Both the position numbers and the translations under genes were made by a program. Below are positions 41,403-49,729 of a DNA stretch of 64,000 bases, one piece after another. This stretch comes from an uncultured Burkholderiales bacterium (GTDB lineage Bacteria; Pseudomonadota; Gammaproteobacteria; Burkholderiales; Burkholderiaceae_C). Location of the stretch: the NCBI GenBank assembly GCA_903932865.1, contig CAIZHQ010000016.1:248001-312000 (forward strand). The letters run 5' to 3'. How positions within the stretch are numbered: position 1 is the stretch's first letter; the number at the start of each line of letters is the position of its first letter. Below the pieces are notes generated by a model. That model was not told the DNA's origin and did no database searches. It worked only from the letters and a program-made list of their open reading frames with translations.

Positions 41403-42242
41403 ATGTGGATCGACACCCATTGCCACCTGGACGCGGCCGAGTTTGACGACGACCGCGACGCGGTGCGTCAAGCAGCCCGCCAAGCCGGCGTGGCGTGCTG
41501 CGTGATCCCGGCGGTGCACGCCCCCCATTGGGCCGAGGTGGTGCAACTGGCCAAGCGGCATGGCGACGCTTACGCTTTGGGCATTCACCCGCTGTATGTG
41601 CCGCAGGCGCAAGAGGCTGACTTACTGGCGCTGGACCTGGCCTTGACCGAGCGCCGCGGTGACCCGCGCTTGGTGGCGGTCGGTGAAATCGGGCTGGACT
41701 TTTTTGTGCCCGCGTTGTGCACGCCCGAGATGCGCGAGCGGCAATGGTTTTTTTACACTGCGCAACTCAAGCTGGCCCAACAACACGGCCTGCCTGTGAT
41801 CTTGCATGTGCGCCGCTCTGCCGATCTCTTGCTCAAAGGCCTGCGCCAGTGCCCGGTGGTCTCGGGCATTGCCCACGCGTTCAATGGCAGTGCTCAGCAA
41901 GCACAGGCTTTTGTGGATCTGGGTTTTGCTCTGGGCTTTGGCGGCACCTTGACCTATGAACGTTCTTTGCAGCTGCGCCGCCTGGCCTTCGAGCTGCCGC
42001 TGAGCGCACTGGTGCTGGAGACCGACGCGCCTGACATCCCGCCTCAGTGGCTGTACCAGACCGCCGAGCAGCGGGCGCTGGGCGCAGCCCAGGGGCGCAA
42101 CAGCCCGGCCGAGTTGCCCCGCATCGCGCAGGTGTTGGCCGGGTTGCGGGGCCTGCCGCTCACCGATCTGGCGGCAGCCACCAGCGGCAATGCCTGCCGC
42201 GTGCTGCCCCAACTGGCTGCTCTGTACCATCTCGCCCCATGA
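41403..42242 (+). CDS. TatD family metal-dependent hydrolase (putative deoxyribonuclease)
   Basis: A 279-residue TIM-barrel hydrolase. Metal ligands are in WIDTHCHLD (residues 2-10), GEIGLDFF, VILHVRRS and ETDAPDIPP. TatD proteins are 3'-5' DNases linked to DNA repair and fragmentation. The gene starts 14 nt after lolD and overlaps the next gene by 4 nt, so it belongs to the lol operon. Confidence 0.92.
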   Translation: MWIDTHCHLDAAEFDDDRDAVRQAARQAGVACCVIPAVHAPHWAEVVQLAKRHGDAYALGIHPLYVPQAQEADLLALDLALTERRGDPRLVAVGEIGLDFFVPALCTPEMRERQWFFYTAQLKLAQQHGLPVILHVRRSADLLLKGLRQCPVVSGIAHAFNGSAQQAQAFVDLGFALGFGGTLTYERSLQLRRLAFELPLSALVLETDAPDIPPQWLYQTAEQRALGAAQGRNSPAELPRIAQVLAGLRGLPLTDLAAATSGNACRVLPQLAALYHLAP

Positions 42243-42997
42243 CCCGAAAAAAAACCATCGAACTGCCCGAAGTCAATTTTTCCGAAGACGGCGAGATCCG
42301 TTACCTGCATTTGGGCACCCAGTGGATTCAGGGTTCCATGTTTCTCGAACGACCCTTTGACATCGAGCTGGAGTATGTGCAACGCATGTTCGCGTGGTTG
42401 TTGTTTTTGCCGCCGGTCGAAGTCAAGGGCGCACACGCCATGCAGTTGGGGCTGGGCGCGGGCACCATCACCAAGTTTTGCTACAAAAAGCTCCAGATGA
42501 CCTGCACCGCCATCGAACTCAATCCAGGGGTGCTGCAGGCTTGCCGAGGTTGGTTTCGCCTGCCGCCAGACGATGAGCGCCTGCGCGTGGTGTTGGCCGA
42601 TGCGTCGCTGGAAATCCAAAAGGACGAATGGCGCGGCAACGTGGATGCGCTGCAGGTGGACTTGTACGACGAAGAGGCCGCCGCGCCGGTGTTGGACACG
42701 CCTGATTTTTACCGCCACTGCCGCGAACTGCTGACCCAGCAAGGCTGCATGACGGTCAACCTGTTTGGCCGCTCGTCGAGTTATGCCGAGAGCTTGGAAA
42801 AGATTTGCGCCGCCTTTGGCGAAGACGCGGTGTGGGCCTTCAAACCCACGCGCGAGGGCAACGCCATCGTGCTGGCGCAGCGCACCGCCAGCCGTCCATC
42901 GCGCGATGCACTGCAGCAAACGGCCAGTGCCATTGAAGAAAAATGGGGCCTTCCCGCACCGAAATGGCTCAAGGTCTTCAAGCCCCTGACCCACTGA
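42239..42997 (+). CDS. Spermidine synthase-like SAM-binding protein
   Basis: A 252-residue Rossmann-fold protein. The polyamine-synthase-like region has LHLGTQWIQGSM, YVQRMFAWLLF, the nucleotide loop QLGLGAGTITKFCY and AIELNPGVLQACRGWF. The position that in true spermidine synthases carries the catalytic Asp reads QVDLYDEEAAAP, so the chemistry may differ. Homologues in Burkholderiales are annotated spermidine synthase without proof. ATG 42239 overlaps the tatD-type stop (ATGA). Last gene of the lolC/E-lolD-tatD operon. Confidence 0.75.
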   Translation: MTRKKTIELPEVNFSEDGEIRYLHLGTQWIQGSMFLERPFDIELEYVQRMFAWLLFLPPVEVKGAHAMQLGLGAGTITKFCYKKLQMTCTAIELNPGVLQACRGWFRLPPDDERLRVVLADASLEIQKDEWRGNVDALQVDLYDEEAAAPVLDTPDFYRHCRELLTQQGCMTVNLFGRSSSYAESLEKICAAFGEDAVWAFKPTREGNAIVLAQRTASRPSRDALQQTASAIEEKWGLPAPKWLKVFKPLTH

Positions 42998-43143
42998 ATG
43001 CCTCTCCTGGTTCCAGGCTTTTGTGGGGTCTGCATCAGGGTTAACCATGGCTTCGTCACCCCGGGGACATAGGTGTAACCCACATCCTTGAAGTGGTCAG
43101 TTTCAAGCAAAATCAACACAACTCAAAACAGAGGAGATATCTC

Positions 43144-43632
43144 GTGAACATCAAAAGTCAGAAAGACTTTTTCGCAGGGCTTTTTTACACCGTAGCCGGT
43201 GCAGCCTTTGCCTATGGCGCCACCAACTACAACGTGGGCACCGGTGCCCGCATGGGGCCAGGCTACTTTCCCTTGCTGCTGGGCGGCTTGCTGGCCCTGA
43301 TCGGTGCATTTGTCATGTTCAAGGCCCTGACCGTGGAAACCCAAGACGGTGAAAAAATTGGCAAATGGGCTTGGAAGCCTTTGCTCTTCATCATCGCCGG
43401 CAACTTGTTGTTCGGTATTTTGCTGGGGGGCTTGCCCAGCATGGGCGTACCGGCCATGGGTTTGATCGTGGCGATCTTTGGCACGACCTTGGTCGTCAGC
43501 CTGGCTGGAGACACTTACAAACTCAAGGAAGTGCTGATTCTGGCCACCATCCTGTCCATCGGCAGTTACGGCGCATTTGTGAAGCTGTTGAATTTGCAGT
43601 TTCCCGTCTGGCCCACATTCATCACCGGTTGA
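43144..43632 (+). CDS. tctB: Tripartite tricarboxylate transporter TctB family protein
   Basis: A 162-residue membrane protein with four hydrophobic segments and the family's start FFAGLFYTVAGAAFAYGA followed by GTGARMGPGYFPLLLG. It is the small membrane subunit of the TTT transporter. GTG 43144 is the start because AGAGGAG stands about 6-8 nt upstream; an upstream in-frame ATG at 43093 has none. It precedes tctA by 12 nt. Confidence 0.93.
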   Translation: MNIKSQKDFFAGLFYTVAGAAFAYGATNYNVGTGARMGPGYFPLLLGGLLALIGAFVMFKALTVETQDGEKIGKWAWKPLLFIIAGNLLFGILLGGLPSMGVPAMGLIVAIFGTTLVVSLAGDTYKLKEVLILATILSIGSYGAFVKLLNLQFPVWPTFITG

Positions 43633-43644
43633 GGAGAGAAATTC

Positions 43645-45156
43645 ATGGAACTGTTTGACAACCTCGCGCTCGGTTTTGGGGTGGCGTTCACCTTTCAAAA
43701 CCTGATGTACGCGTTCATTGGCTGTTTGCTGGGCACTTTGATCGGTGTGTTGCCGGGTGTGGGCCCTGTGGCCACCATCGCCATGCTGCTGCCAGCCACT
43801 TACGCACTGCCGCCCATTGCGGCTTTGATCATGTTGGCCGGTATTTATTACGGCGCCCAATACGGGGGCTCGACCACCGCGATTTTGGTCAACTTGCCGG
43901 GCGAAGCTTCGTCGGTGGTGACCATGATCGACGGCTACCAAATGGCCCGCAAAGGGCGGGCTGGCCCCGCTTTGGCGGCGGCCGGTTTGGGTTCTTTCTT
44001 TGCCGGTTGTGTGGGCACCTTGATCTTGGCCGCTTTTGCTGCGCCGCTGACCGAAGTGGCCTTCAAGTTCGGCCCGGCCGAATACTTTTCGCTGATGGTC
44101 TTGGGTTTGATCGGTGCGGTGGTCTTGGCCTCCGGCTCGCTCATCAAAGCGGTGGGCATGATCGTGTTGGGCTTGTTGATGGGCCTGATTGGCACCGACG
44201 TGAATTCGGGCGTGGCGCGTTTCAGCTTCGATATTCCGGAATTGACCGACGGCGTGGGCTTCATCGTGATCGCCATGGGCGTGTTCGGTTATGGCGAGAT
44301 CATTTCCAACCTGTCCAAGCCTGAGGAAGACCGCGAAGTCTTCACGGCCAAAGTGACAGGCTTGATGCCCACGGCGCAAGACTTCAAGAACATGGCACCT
44401 GCGGTGTTGCGCGGCACCGCTTTGGGATCGGCTTTGGGCATTTTGCCTGGCGGCGGTGCCCTGCTGGCGGCTTTCGCGGCTTACACCATTGAGAAGAAAA
44501 CCAAGCTCGCTCCTAGTGAAGTCCCTTTTGGTCAAGGCAACATCCGCGGTGTGGCTGCGCCTGAGTCTGCCAACAATGCCGCTTCGCAAACTTCGTTCAT
44601 TCCTTTGCTGACGCTGGGCATTCCGCCCAACGCCGTGATGGCTTTGATGGTCGGCGCGATGACGATCCACAACATCCAGCCTGGTCCGCAGGTCATGACC
44701 AGCAACCCCGAGTTGTTCTGGGGCCTGATCGCGTCGATGTGGATCGGTAACGCCATGCTCATCATCTTGAACCTGCCCTTGATCGGCATCTGGATCAAGT
44801 TGCTGTCGGTGCCTTACCGCTGGTTGTTCCCGGCCATCGTGCTGTTCTGTGCGATCGGGGTGTATTCGACCAACAACAACACCTGGGACATATGGATGGT
44901 GGCCATGTTTGGCGTGATTGGTTATGGCTTCATCAAGCTGGGCATGGAACCTGCGCCTTTGCTGTTGGGCTTCATTTTGGGCCCGATGATGGAAGAGAAC
45001 CTGCGCCGCGCCATGCTCTTGTCGCGCGGTGACTGGAGCGTGTTCGTCACTCGCCCCTTGTCGGCCAGTTTGCTGGCTGTAGCGTTGCTGCTCTTGATCA
45101 TTGTGGCTTTGCCCTCCATCAAGTCCAAGCGCCAAGAGGCTTTTGTGGAAGAGTGA
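43645..45156 (+). CDS. tctA: Tripartite tricarboxylate transporter permease TctA
   Basis: A 503-residue permease with about 12 membrane helices. Hallmarks are FIGCLLGTLIGVLPGVGPVA, the AGIYYGAQYGGSTTAILVN motif, PGEASSVVTMIDGYQMARKG, GILPGGGALLAAFAAYTIEK and a late ESANNAASQTSFIPLLTLGI block. It moves carboxylates using an ion gradient with TctB and a TctC/Bug protein. GAGGAG precedes the ATG. A terminator separates it from the bug gene, which is read in the same direction. Confidence 0.97.
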   Translation: MELFDNLALGFGVAFTFQNLMYAFIGCLLGTLIGVLPGVGPVATIAMLLPATYALPPIAALIMLAGIYYGAQYGGSTTAILVNLPGEASSVVTMIDGYQMARKGRAGPALAAAGLGSFFAGCVGTLILAAFAAPLTEVAFKFGPAEYFSLMVLGLIGAVVLASGSLIKAVGMIVLGLLMGLIGTDVNSGVARFSFDIPELTDGVGFIVIAMGVFGYGEIISNLSKPEEDREVFTAKVTGLMPTAQDFKNMAPAVLRGTALGSALGILPGGGALLAAFAAYTIEKKTKLAPSEVPFGQGNIRGVAAPESANNAASQTSFIPLLTLGIPPNAVMALMVGAMTIHNIQPGPQVMTSNPELFWGLIASMWIGNAMLIILNLPLIGIWIKLLSVPYRWLFPAIVLFCAIGVYSTNNNTWDIWMVAMFGVIGYGFIKLGMEPAPLLLGFILGPMMEENLRRAMLLSRGDWSVFVTRPLSASLLAVALLLLIIVALPSIKSKRQEAFVEE

Positions 45157-45192
45157 CGCGTCTTGGGGTTTGAGAGGGCCTGGTGCCCCTTT

Positions 45193-45230
45193 GCAACGGC
45201 CTCTTCGGAGGCCGTTGCCTTTGGTTTTTT
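45193..45230 (+). terminator. Rho-independent terminator after tctA
   Basis: An 11 bp perfect stem GCAACGGCCTC/GAGGCCGTTGC with a TTCG tetraloop, followed by CCTTTGGTTTTTT. It would at least reduce read-through into the bug gene. Confidence 0.85.
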
Positions 45231-45340
45231 GCCTTCTTGAGAAGACCGAGGCCTTGTCACTTGGGTGCTGCAGAGGCGCATGGCCTCTGAGACAATCGCT
45301 TTTCGATTTTTACGTCTGACTGCGGTTGAGGAACTTCACC

Positions 45341-46315
45341 ATGAAAAAACGACAACTCTGGCGTGGCCTGTGCGCCGCCACCCTGGCCGTGGCCAGCCTG
45401 GCCCTGGCCCAAGCGCAGACCTACCCCAGCAAAGCCGTGCGCCTGATCGTGCCCTTCCCAGCAGGTGGCGCGACCGATCTGTTTGCCCGCACCTTGTCGC
45501 AAAAAATCAGCGAAAAACTGGGCCAGACTTTGGTGGTCGAAAACCGCCCGGGTGCAGGCGGCACCCTGGGCTCGGACCTCGCAGCCAAGGCCGCACCCGA
45601 TGGTTACACCTTGCTGCTGTCGACCTCGAGCACGCACTCGATTGGCCCCAACCTGAACCCGCGCATGCCTTACGACGCGGTGCGCGACTTCACGCCCATT
45701 GCCCATTTGGGCAACGCACCCAGCATCATGCTCGTTCCCAACAACTCACCCGCCAAAACCGTCAAGGAATGGATCGACCACGCCAAGAAAAACCCCGGCC
45801 GCCTGAACTACGCCTCAAGTGGCAACGGCACCATCGTGCAGTTGTCGGCAGAGCTGTTCAAGGCGCAGGCCGATGTGTTTGTGGTGCACATCCCCTACAA
45901 GGGCACGGCACTGGCCATCCCCGACCTGATCTCGGGCAAAGTGGACGTGCTGTTTGACAGCTTGCCCACGGGCATGCCGCACGTGCGCGATGGCCGCTTG
46001 CGTGCCCTGGGCGTGACCACCCTCAAGCCCACGGCGCTTGCACCGGGCATCCCCGCCATCGCCGATGTTTTACCCGGCTACGAGTCCAACACCTGGTTTG
46101 GTTTTTTTGGCCCCAAAAACCTGCCCGCCGAGGTGGTCACCCGCATCAACACGGCGGCCAATCAGGTGCTCAATGACCCTGAAGTGATGGACAAGCTGTT
46201 GCGCTTTGGCATTGAGCCGGTGGGCGGCACACCCGCCCAGTTCACCACCATGTTGGCCAGCGAATCGGCCAAATGGAAAAAGATCATCACCGATCGCAAA
46301 ATCACATTGGACTGA
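45341..46315 (+). CDS. Bug-family (TctC) substrate-binding protein of the adjacent TctBA transporter
   Basis: A 324-residue protein. A signal peptide (ending around ALAQAQT) is followed by AVRLIVPFPAGGATDLFAR and VVENRPGAGGTLGSDLAAK. It is periplasmic and is the only one of three Bug proteins in the window next to TctAB, so it probably feeds that permease. ATG 45341 gives a normal signal; GAACTTCACC upstream is a poor ribosome-binding site. It is followed by a gamma-glutamyltransferase gene with 1 nt between stop and start. Confidence 0.94.
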   Translation: MKKRQLWRGLCAATLAVASLALAQAQTYPSKAVRLIVPFPAGGATDLFARTLSQKISEKLGQTLVVENRPGAGGTLGSDLAAKAAPDGYTLLLSTSSTHSIGPNLNPRMPYDAVRDFTPIAHLGNAPSIMLVPNNSPAKTVKEWIDHAKKNPGRLNYASSGNGTIVQLSAELFKAQADVFVVHIPYKGTALAIPDLISGKVDVLFDSLPTGMPHVRDGRLRALGVTTLKPTALAPGIPAIADVLPGYESNTWFGFFGPKNLPAEVVTRINTAANQVLNDPEVMDKLLRFGIEPVGGTPAQFTTMLASESAKWKKIITDRKITLD

Positions 46316-46316
46316 C

Positions 46317-47939
46317 ATGAACTTCGACTACCAGTTCCCCTACACCAGCACCCGCTTGCCGCTGTTTGCACGCAACATCGTGTCCACTTCGCACCCCCTG
46401 GCTGCGCAGGCAGGCCTGCGCATGATGCTCAAGGGCGGCAACGCGGTCGATGCGGCCATTGCCGCCGCCGCCGTCATCACCTTGACCGAGCCGGTCAGCA
46501 ATGGTCTGGGCTCGGACGCCTTTGCCATCCTTTGGGACGGCAAAGCGCTGCATGGCCTGAACGCTTCCGGACCGGCCCCGGCCACCTGGACGCCCGATTA
46601 CTTCCACCGCAAATACGGGACCGATGCCAAAACACCGCCCAAGCGCGGCTTTGATTCGGTCAGCGTGCCCGGCGCGGTCGCGGGCTGGGTGGCCTTAAAT
46701 GAGCGTTTTGGCAAGTTGCCCTTCGCCGATTTGCTGGAGCCTGCGATTGAGGTGGCCGAGCGCGGCTATTTGATTCCGGTGGTGGTGCAGCAAAAATGGG
46801 AAGCCGCAACGCCCGAGCTGCAGTCAGAACCGGGATTTGCGCAGAGCTTTTTGCCCTGGGGACGTGCACCGCAGGTGGGCGAGTTGTTTCAGTTCAAAAA
46901 CGCAGCGCGTGGCCTCCGGGCCATTGCTGCCACCAAAGGCCAGGCACTGTATGGCGGCGAAATTGCCGAAGCCATTGAAAAGTTTGCCAAGGACAACGGC
47001 GGCAGCATCACCGCGAAAGACCTGGCCGACTTCAAGCCCGAGTGGGTCAAGCCCATGGCGCAAGACTACCGGGGTTACACCTTGCACGAGATCCCGCCCA
47101 ACGGGCAGGGCATCGCCGCCTTGATCGCTTTAGGCATCCTGTCCAACTTTGATTTGGCCAGCCACAAGGTGGACAGCGCCGATTCGCAGCACCTGCAGAT
47201 CGAAGCCATGAAACTCGCCTTTGCCGACGTTTACCGTTATGTGGCTGACCCGCGCTTCATGGAGCTGCCGCCTGAGCAAATGCTGGACCCGGCCTACTTG
47301 GCCAGCCGTGCCAAGCTGATCGACATGCGTCGTGCGCAAGACTTCAAGGCGGGCAATCCGGTCAAGGGTGGCACGATTTACCTTACGGCGGCCGATGAAA
47401 ACGGCATGATGATCAGTTTCATCCAGAGCAACTACATGGGCTTTGGTTCGGGCGTGGTCGAGCCCACGTATGGCATCAGCCTGCAAAACCGGGGCCACGG
47501 TTTCAGCACCGACCTGCAGGGCCAAAACCCCGCCAACCTCGTGTTGCCGGGCAAGCGGCCGTTCCAGACCATCATCCCAGCCTTCCTCACCAAAGACGGC
47601 CAGCCTGTGATGAGTTACGGCGTGATGGGCGGCAACATGCAGCCTCAGGGCCACATGCAAACTCTGGTGCGCATGCTCGACTACGGCCAGAACCCACAAA
47701 CCGCCTGTGATGCGCCGCGTTGGCGTTACAACACTGGCCTGAACATCAACGTCGAATCTGCCATGAATGGCCAGACCGTGCAAGACTTGATCGCACGCGG
47801 TCACCAGTTGGACATCATCAACGACTCCTATCAAGACTTTGGCGCAGGTCAGTTCATCTGGCGCATGGGCGATCCGGGAGTGCAGGGTTACCAAGCCGCC
47901 AGCGACCCGCGCCGCGACGGCCAGGCCGTCGGCTTTTGA
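46317..47939 (+). CDS. Gamma-glutamyltransferase family Ntn-hydrolase
   Basis: A 540-residue GGT-family protein. The N-terminal half has VSTSHPLAAQAGLRMMLKGG and NAVDAAIAAAAVITLTEP, then GLGSDAFAILWD. The autocleavage/catalytic threonine is Thr353 in KGGTIYLTAADENG, followed by SFIQSNYMGFGSG. GGTs cleave or transfer gamma-glutamyl groups; some relatives are cephalosporin acylases. No signal peptide is seen, so the enzyme should be cytoplasmic, unlike the periplasmic E. coli GGT. It is directly coupled to the bug gene and to an EamA transporter, suggesting it processes an imported substrate. Confidence 0.9.
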   Translation: MNFDYQFPYTSTRLPLFARNIVSTSHPLAAQAGLRMMLKGGNAVDAAIAAAAVITLTEPVSNGLGSDAFAILWDGKALHGLNASGPAPATWTPDYFHRKYGTDAKTPPKRGFDSVSVPGAVAGWVALNERFGKLPFADLLEPAIEVAERGYLIPVVVQQKWEAATPELQSEPGFAQSFLPWGRAPQVGELFQFKNAARGLRAIAATKGQALYGGEIAEAIEKFAKDNGGSITAKDLADFKPEWVKPMAQDYRGYTLHEIPPNGQGIAALIALGILSNFDLASHKVDSADSQHLQIEAMKLAFADVYRYVADPRFMELPPEQMLDPAYLASRAKLIDMRRAQDFKAGNPVKGGTIYLTAADENGMMISFIQSNYMGFGSGVVEPTYGISLQNRGHGFSTDLQGQNPANLVLPGKRPFQTIIPAFLTKDGQPVMSYGVMGGNMQPQGHMQTLVRMLDYGQNPQTACDAPRWRYNTGLNINVESAMNGQTVQDLIARGHQLDIINDSYQDFGAGQFIWRMGDPGVQGYQAASDPRRDGQAVGF

Positions 47940-48844
47940 TGTCGGGCAGTCCCCCGTCGCAGCTCACCGCTGGTCTTTTGCTGGCCGCTGCAGGCTCGAT
48001 CGCCTTCAGCGGCAAGGCCATCATCGTCAAGCTGGCGTACCGCTATGGCGTAGACGCTGTGACCTTGCTCATGCTGCGCATGCTGATGGCCCTGCCCATG
48101 TTCGCACTGATGGCGTGGTGGGCTGGCCGGGGCAAAGCGCCCCTAGAGCGGCAGGATTGGCTGGGCGTGCTGGGTTTGGGGTTTTCAGGTTATTACCTGT
48201 CAAGCTTTCTCGACTTTTGGGGGCTGGAATACATCAGTGCTTCGCTCGAGCGCTTGATTCTTTACCTCAACCCCACCTTGGTGTTGGTGCTGGGTTGGTT
48301 TCTGTACAAAAAGAGCATTGCACAGCGGCAAGCTGTGGCCATGGCCATCAGTTATTCTGGGGTGTTGGTGGTGTTTGGACACGAGCTGAGTTTGGCGGGC
48401 GCGAATGCCGCTTTGGGTGCGCTGTTGGTGTTCTTGAGCGCCGTGACCTACGCGGTGTACCTCACCTACAGCGGCGAGTTGGTCAAACGTTTGGGTTCTT
48501 TGCGCTTGGCCGGTTGGGCCAGCACGGCCGCTTGTGTTTTTTGCCTGTTGCAATTTGCCTTGCTCAGGCCACTCGAGGTGTCGCAGGTGCACGAACAAGT
48601 GCTTTGGCTGTCGCTGCTCAATGCTGTGGTGTGCACGGCTTTGCCCGTGCTGCTGGTCATGATGGCCATTGAACGCATCGGGCCGGGCCTGACGGCGCAA
48701 ACCGGCATGATCGGTCCCATGTCCACCTTGCTGATGGGCGTGTGGATTTTGGGCGAACCTTTCAACGCATGGATCATCGCCGGAACCGTTTTGGTTTTGA
48801 GCGGTGTGTTTTGGGTCACGCGGCCGGTGGGCCGTACCACGTAG
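47939..48844 (+). CDS. EamA/DMT family transporter
   Basis: A 301-residue protein with ten hydrophobic helices and two EamA repeats (LLLAAAGSIAFSGKAIIVKL at the start; ALLVFLSAVTYAVYLTYSGE opening the second half). DMT proteins usually export amino acids or metabolites. The ATG shares one base with the GGT stop (TGATG), so it is translationally coupled. Its cargo might be a product or toxic intermediate of the cluster, an inference. Confidence 0.9.
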   Translation: MSGSPPSQLTAGLLLAAAGSIAFSGKAIIVKLAYRYGVDAVTLLMLRMLMALPMFALMAWWAGRGKAPLERQDWLGVLGLGFSGYYLSSFLDFWGLEYISASLERLILYLNPTLVLVLGWFLYKKSIAQRQAVAMAISYSGVLVVFGHELSLAGANAALGALLVFLSAVTYAVYLTYSGELVKRLGSLRLAGWASTAACVFCLLQFALLRPLEVSQVHEQVLWLSLLNAVVCTALPVLLVMMAIERIGPGLTAQTGMIGPMSTLLMGVWILGEPFNAWIIAGTVLVLSGVFWVTRPVGRTT

Positions 48845-48912
48845 CGCGGCCATGGGGCCGTACATCGTGATGCGGCCAAAGGGCCACATCGCATCAACTT
48901 GAGGAGATCAAC

Positions 48913-49713
48913 ATGGACTTGGGCATTGCAGGCAAATGGGCTGTGGTGGGTGGCGCAAGCAAAGGCTTGGGCTGGGGGTGCGCACGGGCCTTGGCGCTCG
49001 AAGGCGTGAACGTGGTCATGGTGGCACGCGGCGACGAGGTGCTGAACAAAGCGGTGGACGACTTGCGTGCCGAGACACAGGGCAAAGTTCAGCTGATTGC
49101 TGTGGCGCAAGACATCACCACCGAGGCCGGACGCGAAGCCATCTGGAACGTGCCCGGTGGCCCCGGCAAGGACTACGACATTGTGGTGACCAATGCCGGC
49201 GGTCCGCCCCCTGGCGATTTCCGTGACTGGGACCGGGATGCCTGGATCAAGGCCATTGACGCCAACATGCTCACGCCTATTGAGTTGATCAAGGCCACGG
49301 TGGACGGCATGGCCGCACGCGGCTTTGGCCGCATCGTCAACATCACCTCCAGTTCGGTGAAGTCGCCCATCGATGTGTTGGGCTTGTCCAATGGCGCCCG
49401 CAGTGGCCTGACCGGTTTTGTGGCCGGCACATCGCGCAGCAAAATCGCGGGGCAGGGCGTGACCATCAACAACTTGTTGCCCGGCAAATTCGACACCGAC
49501 CGCATCCGTTCGACCTTGCCGGCCATGGCACAAAAGGCGGGCAAGACGGTGGAAGAGTTGCGCGTGATCCAGCAAGCGCAAATTCCCGCAGGCCGCTACG
49601 GCAACCCGCAAGAGTTTGGTGCGATCTGCGCCTTCTTGTGCAGCCAGCACGCGGCATACATGACAGGCCAAAACGTGTTGGCCGATGGGGGGGCCTATCC
49701 GGGCACGTATTGA
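48913..49713 (+). CDS. SDR-family oxidoreductase-like protein without the YxxxK pair
   Basis: A 266-residue Rossmann protein. The NAD(P) loop GGASKGLG (residues 13-20), NAGG (94-97) and the ITSSSV serine region (144-149) are present. Where classical SDRs carry YxxxK the sequence reads LSNGARSG (Leu158...Ala162), so the usual catalytic Tyr and Lys are missing. The ending DGGAYPGTY is typical of FabG-like members. Such LSN-type SDRs are common, but their chemistry is unclear. TTGAGGAGATC is a strong ribosome-binding site. It follows the EamA gene by 68 nt. Confidence 0.85.
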   Translation: MDLGIAGKWAVVGGASKGLGWGCARALALEGVNVVMVARGDEVLNKAVDDLRAETQGKVQLIAVAQDITTEAGREAIWNVPGGPGKDYDIVVTNAGGPPPGDFRDWDRDAWIKAIDANMLTPIELIKATVDGMAARGFGRIVNITSSSVKSPIDVLGLSNGARSGLTGFVAGTSRSKIAGQGVTINNLLPGKFDTDRIRSTLPAMAQKAGKTVEELRVIQQAQIPAGRYGNPQEFGAICAFLCSQHAAYMTGQNVLADGGAYPGTY

Positions 49714-49729
49714 CGCGGGTCAGGGGGGC

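Noticed and set aside
43123..45135. 670-codon minus-strand frame opposite tctB/tctA
   Set aside because: Full overlap with two clear membrane-protein genes; composition (His, Gln, Asp, Arg-rich) is the typical reverse-strand image of transmembrane helices.
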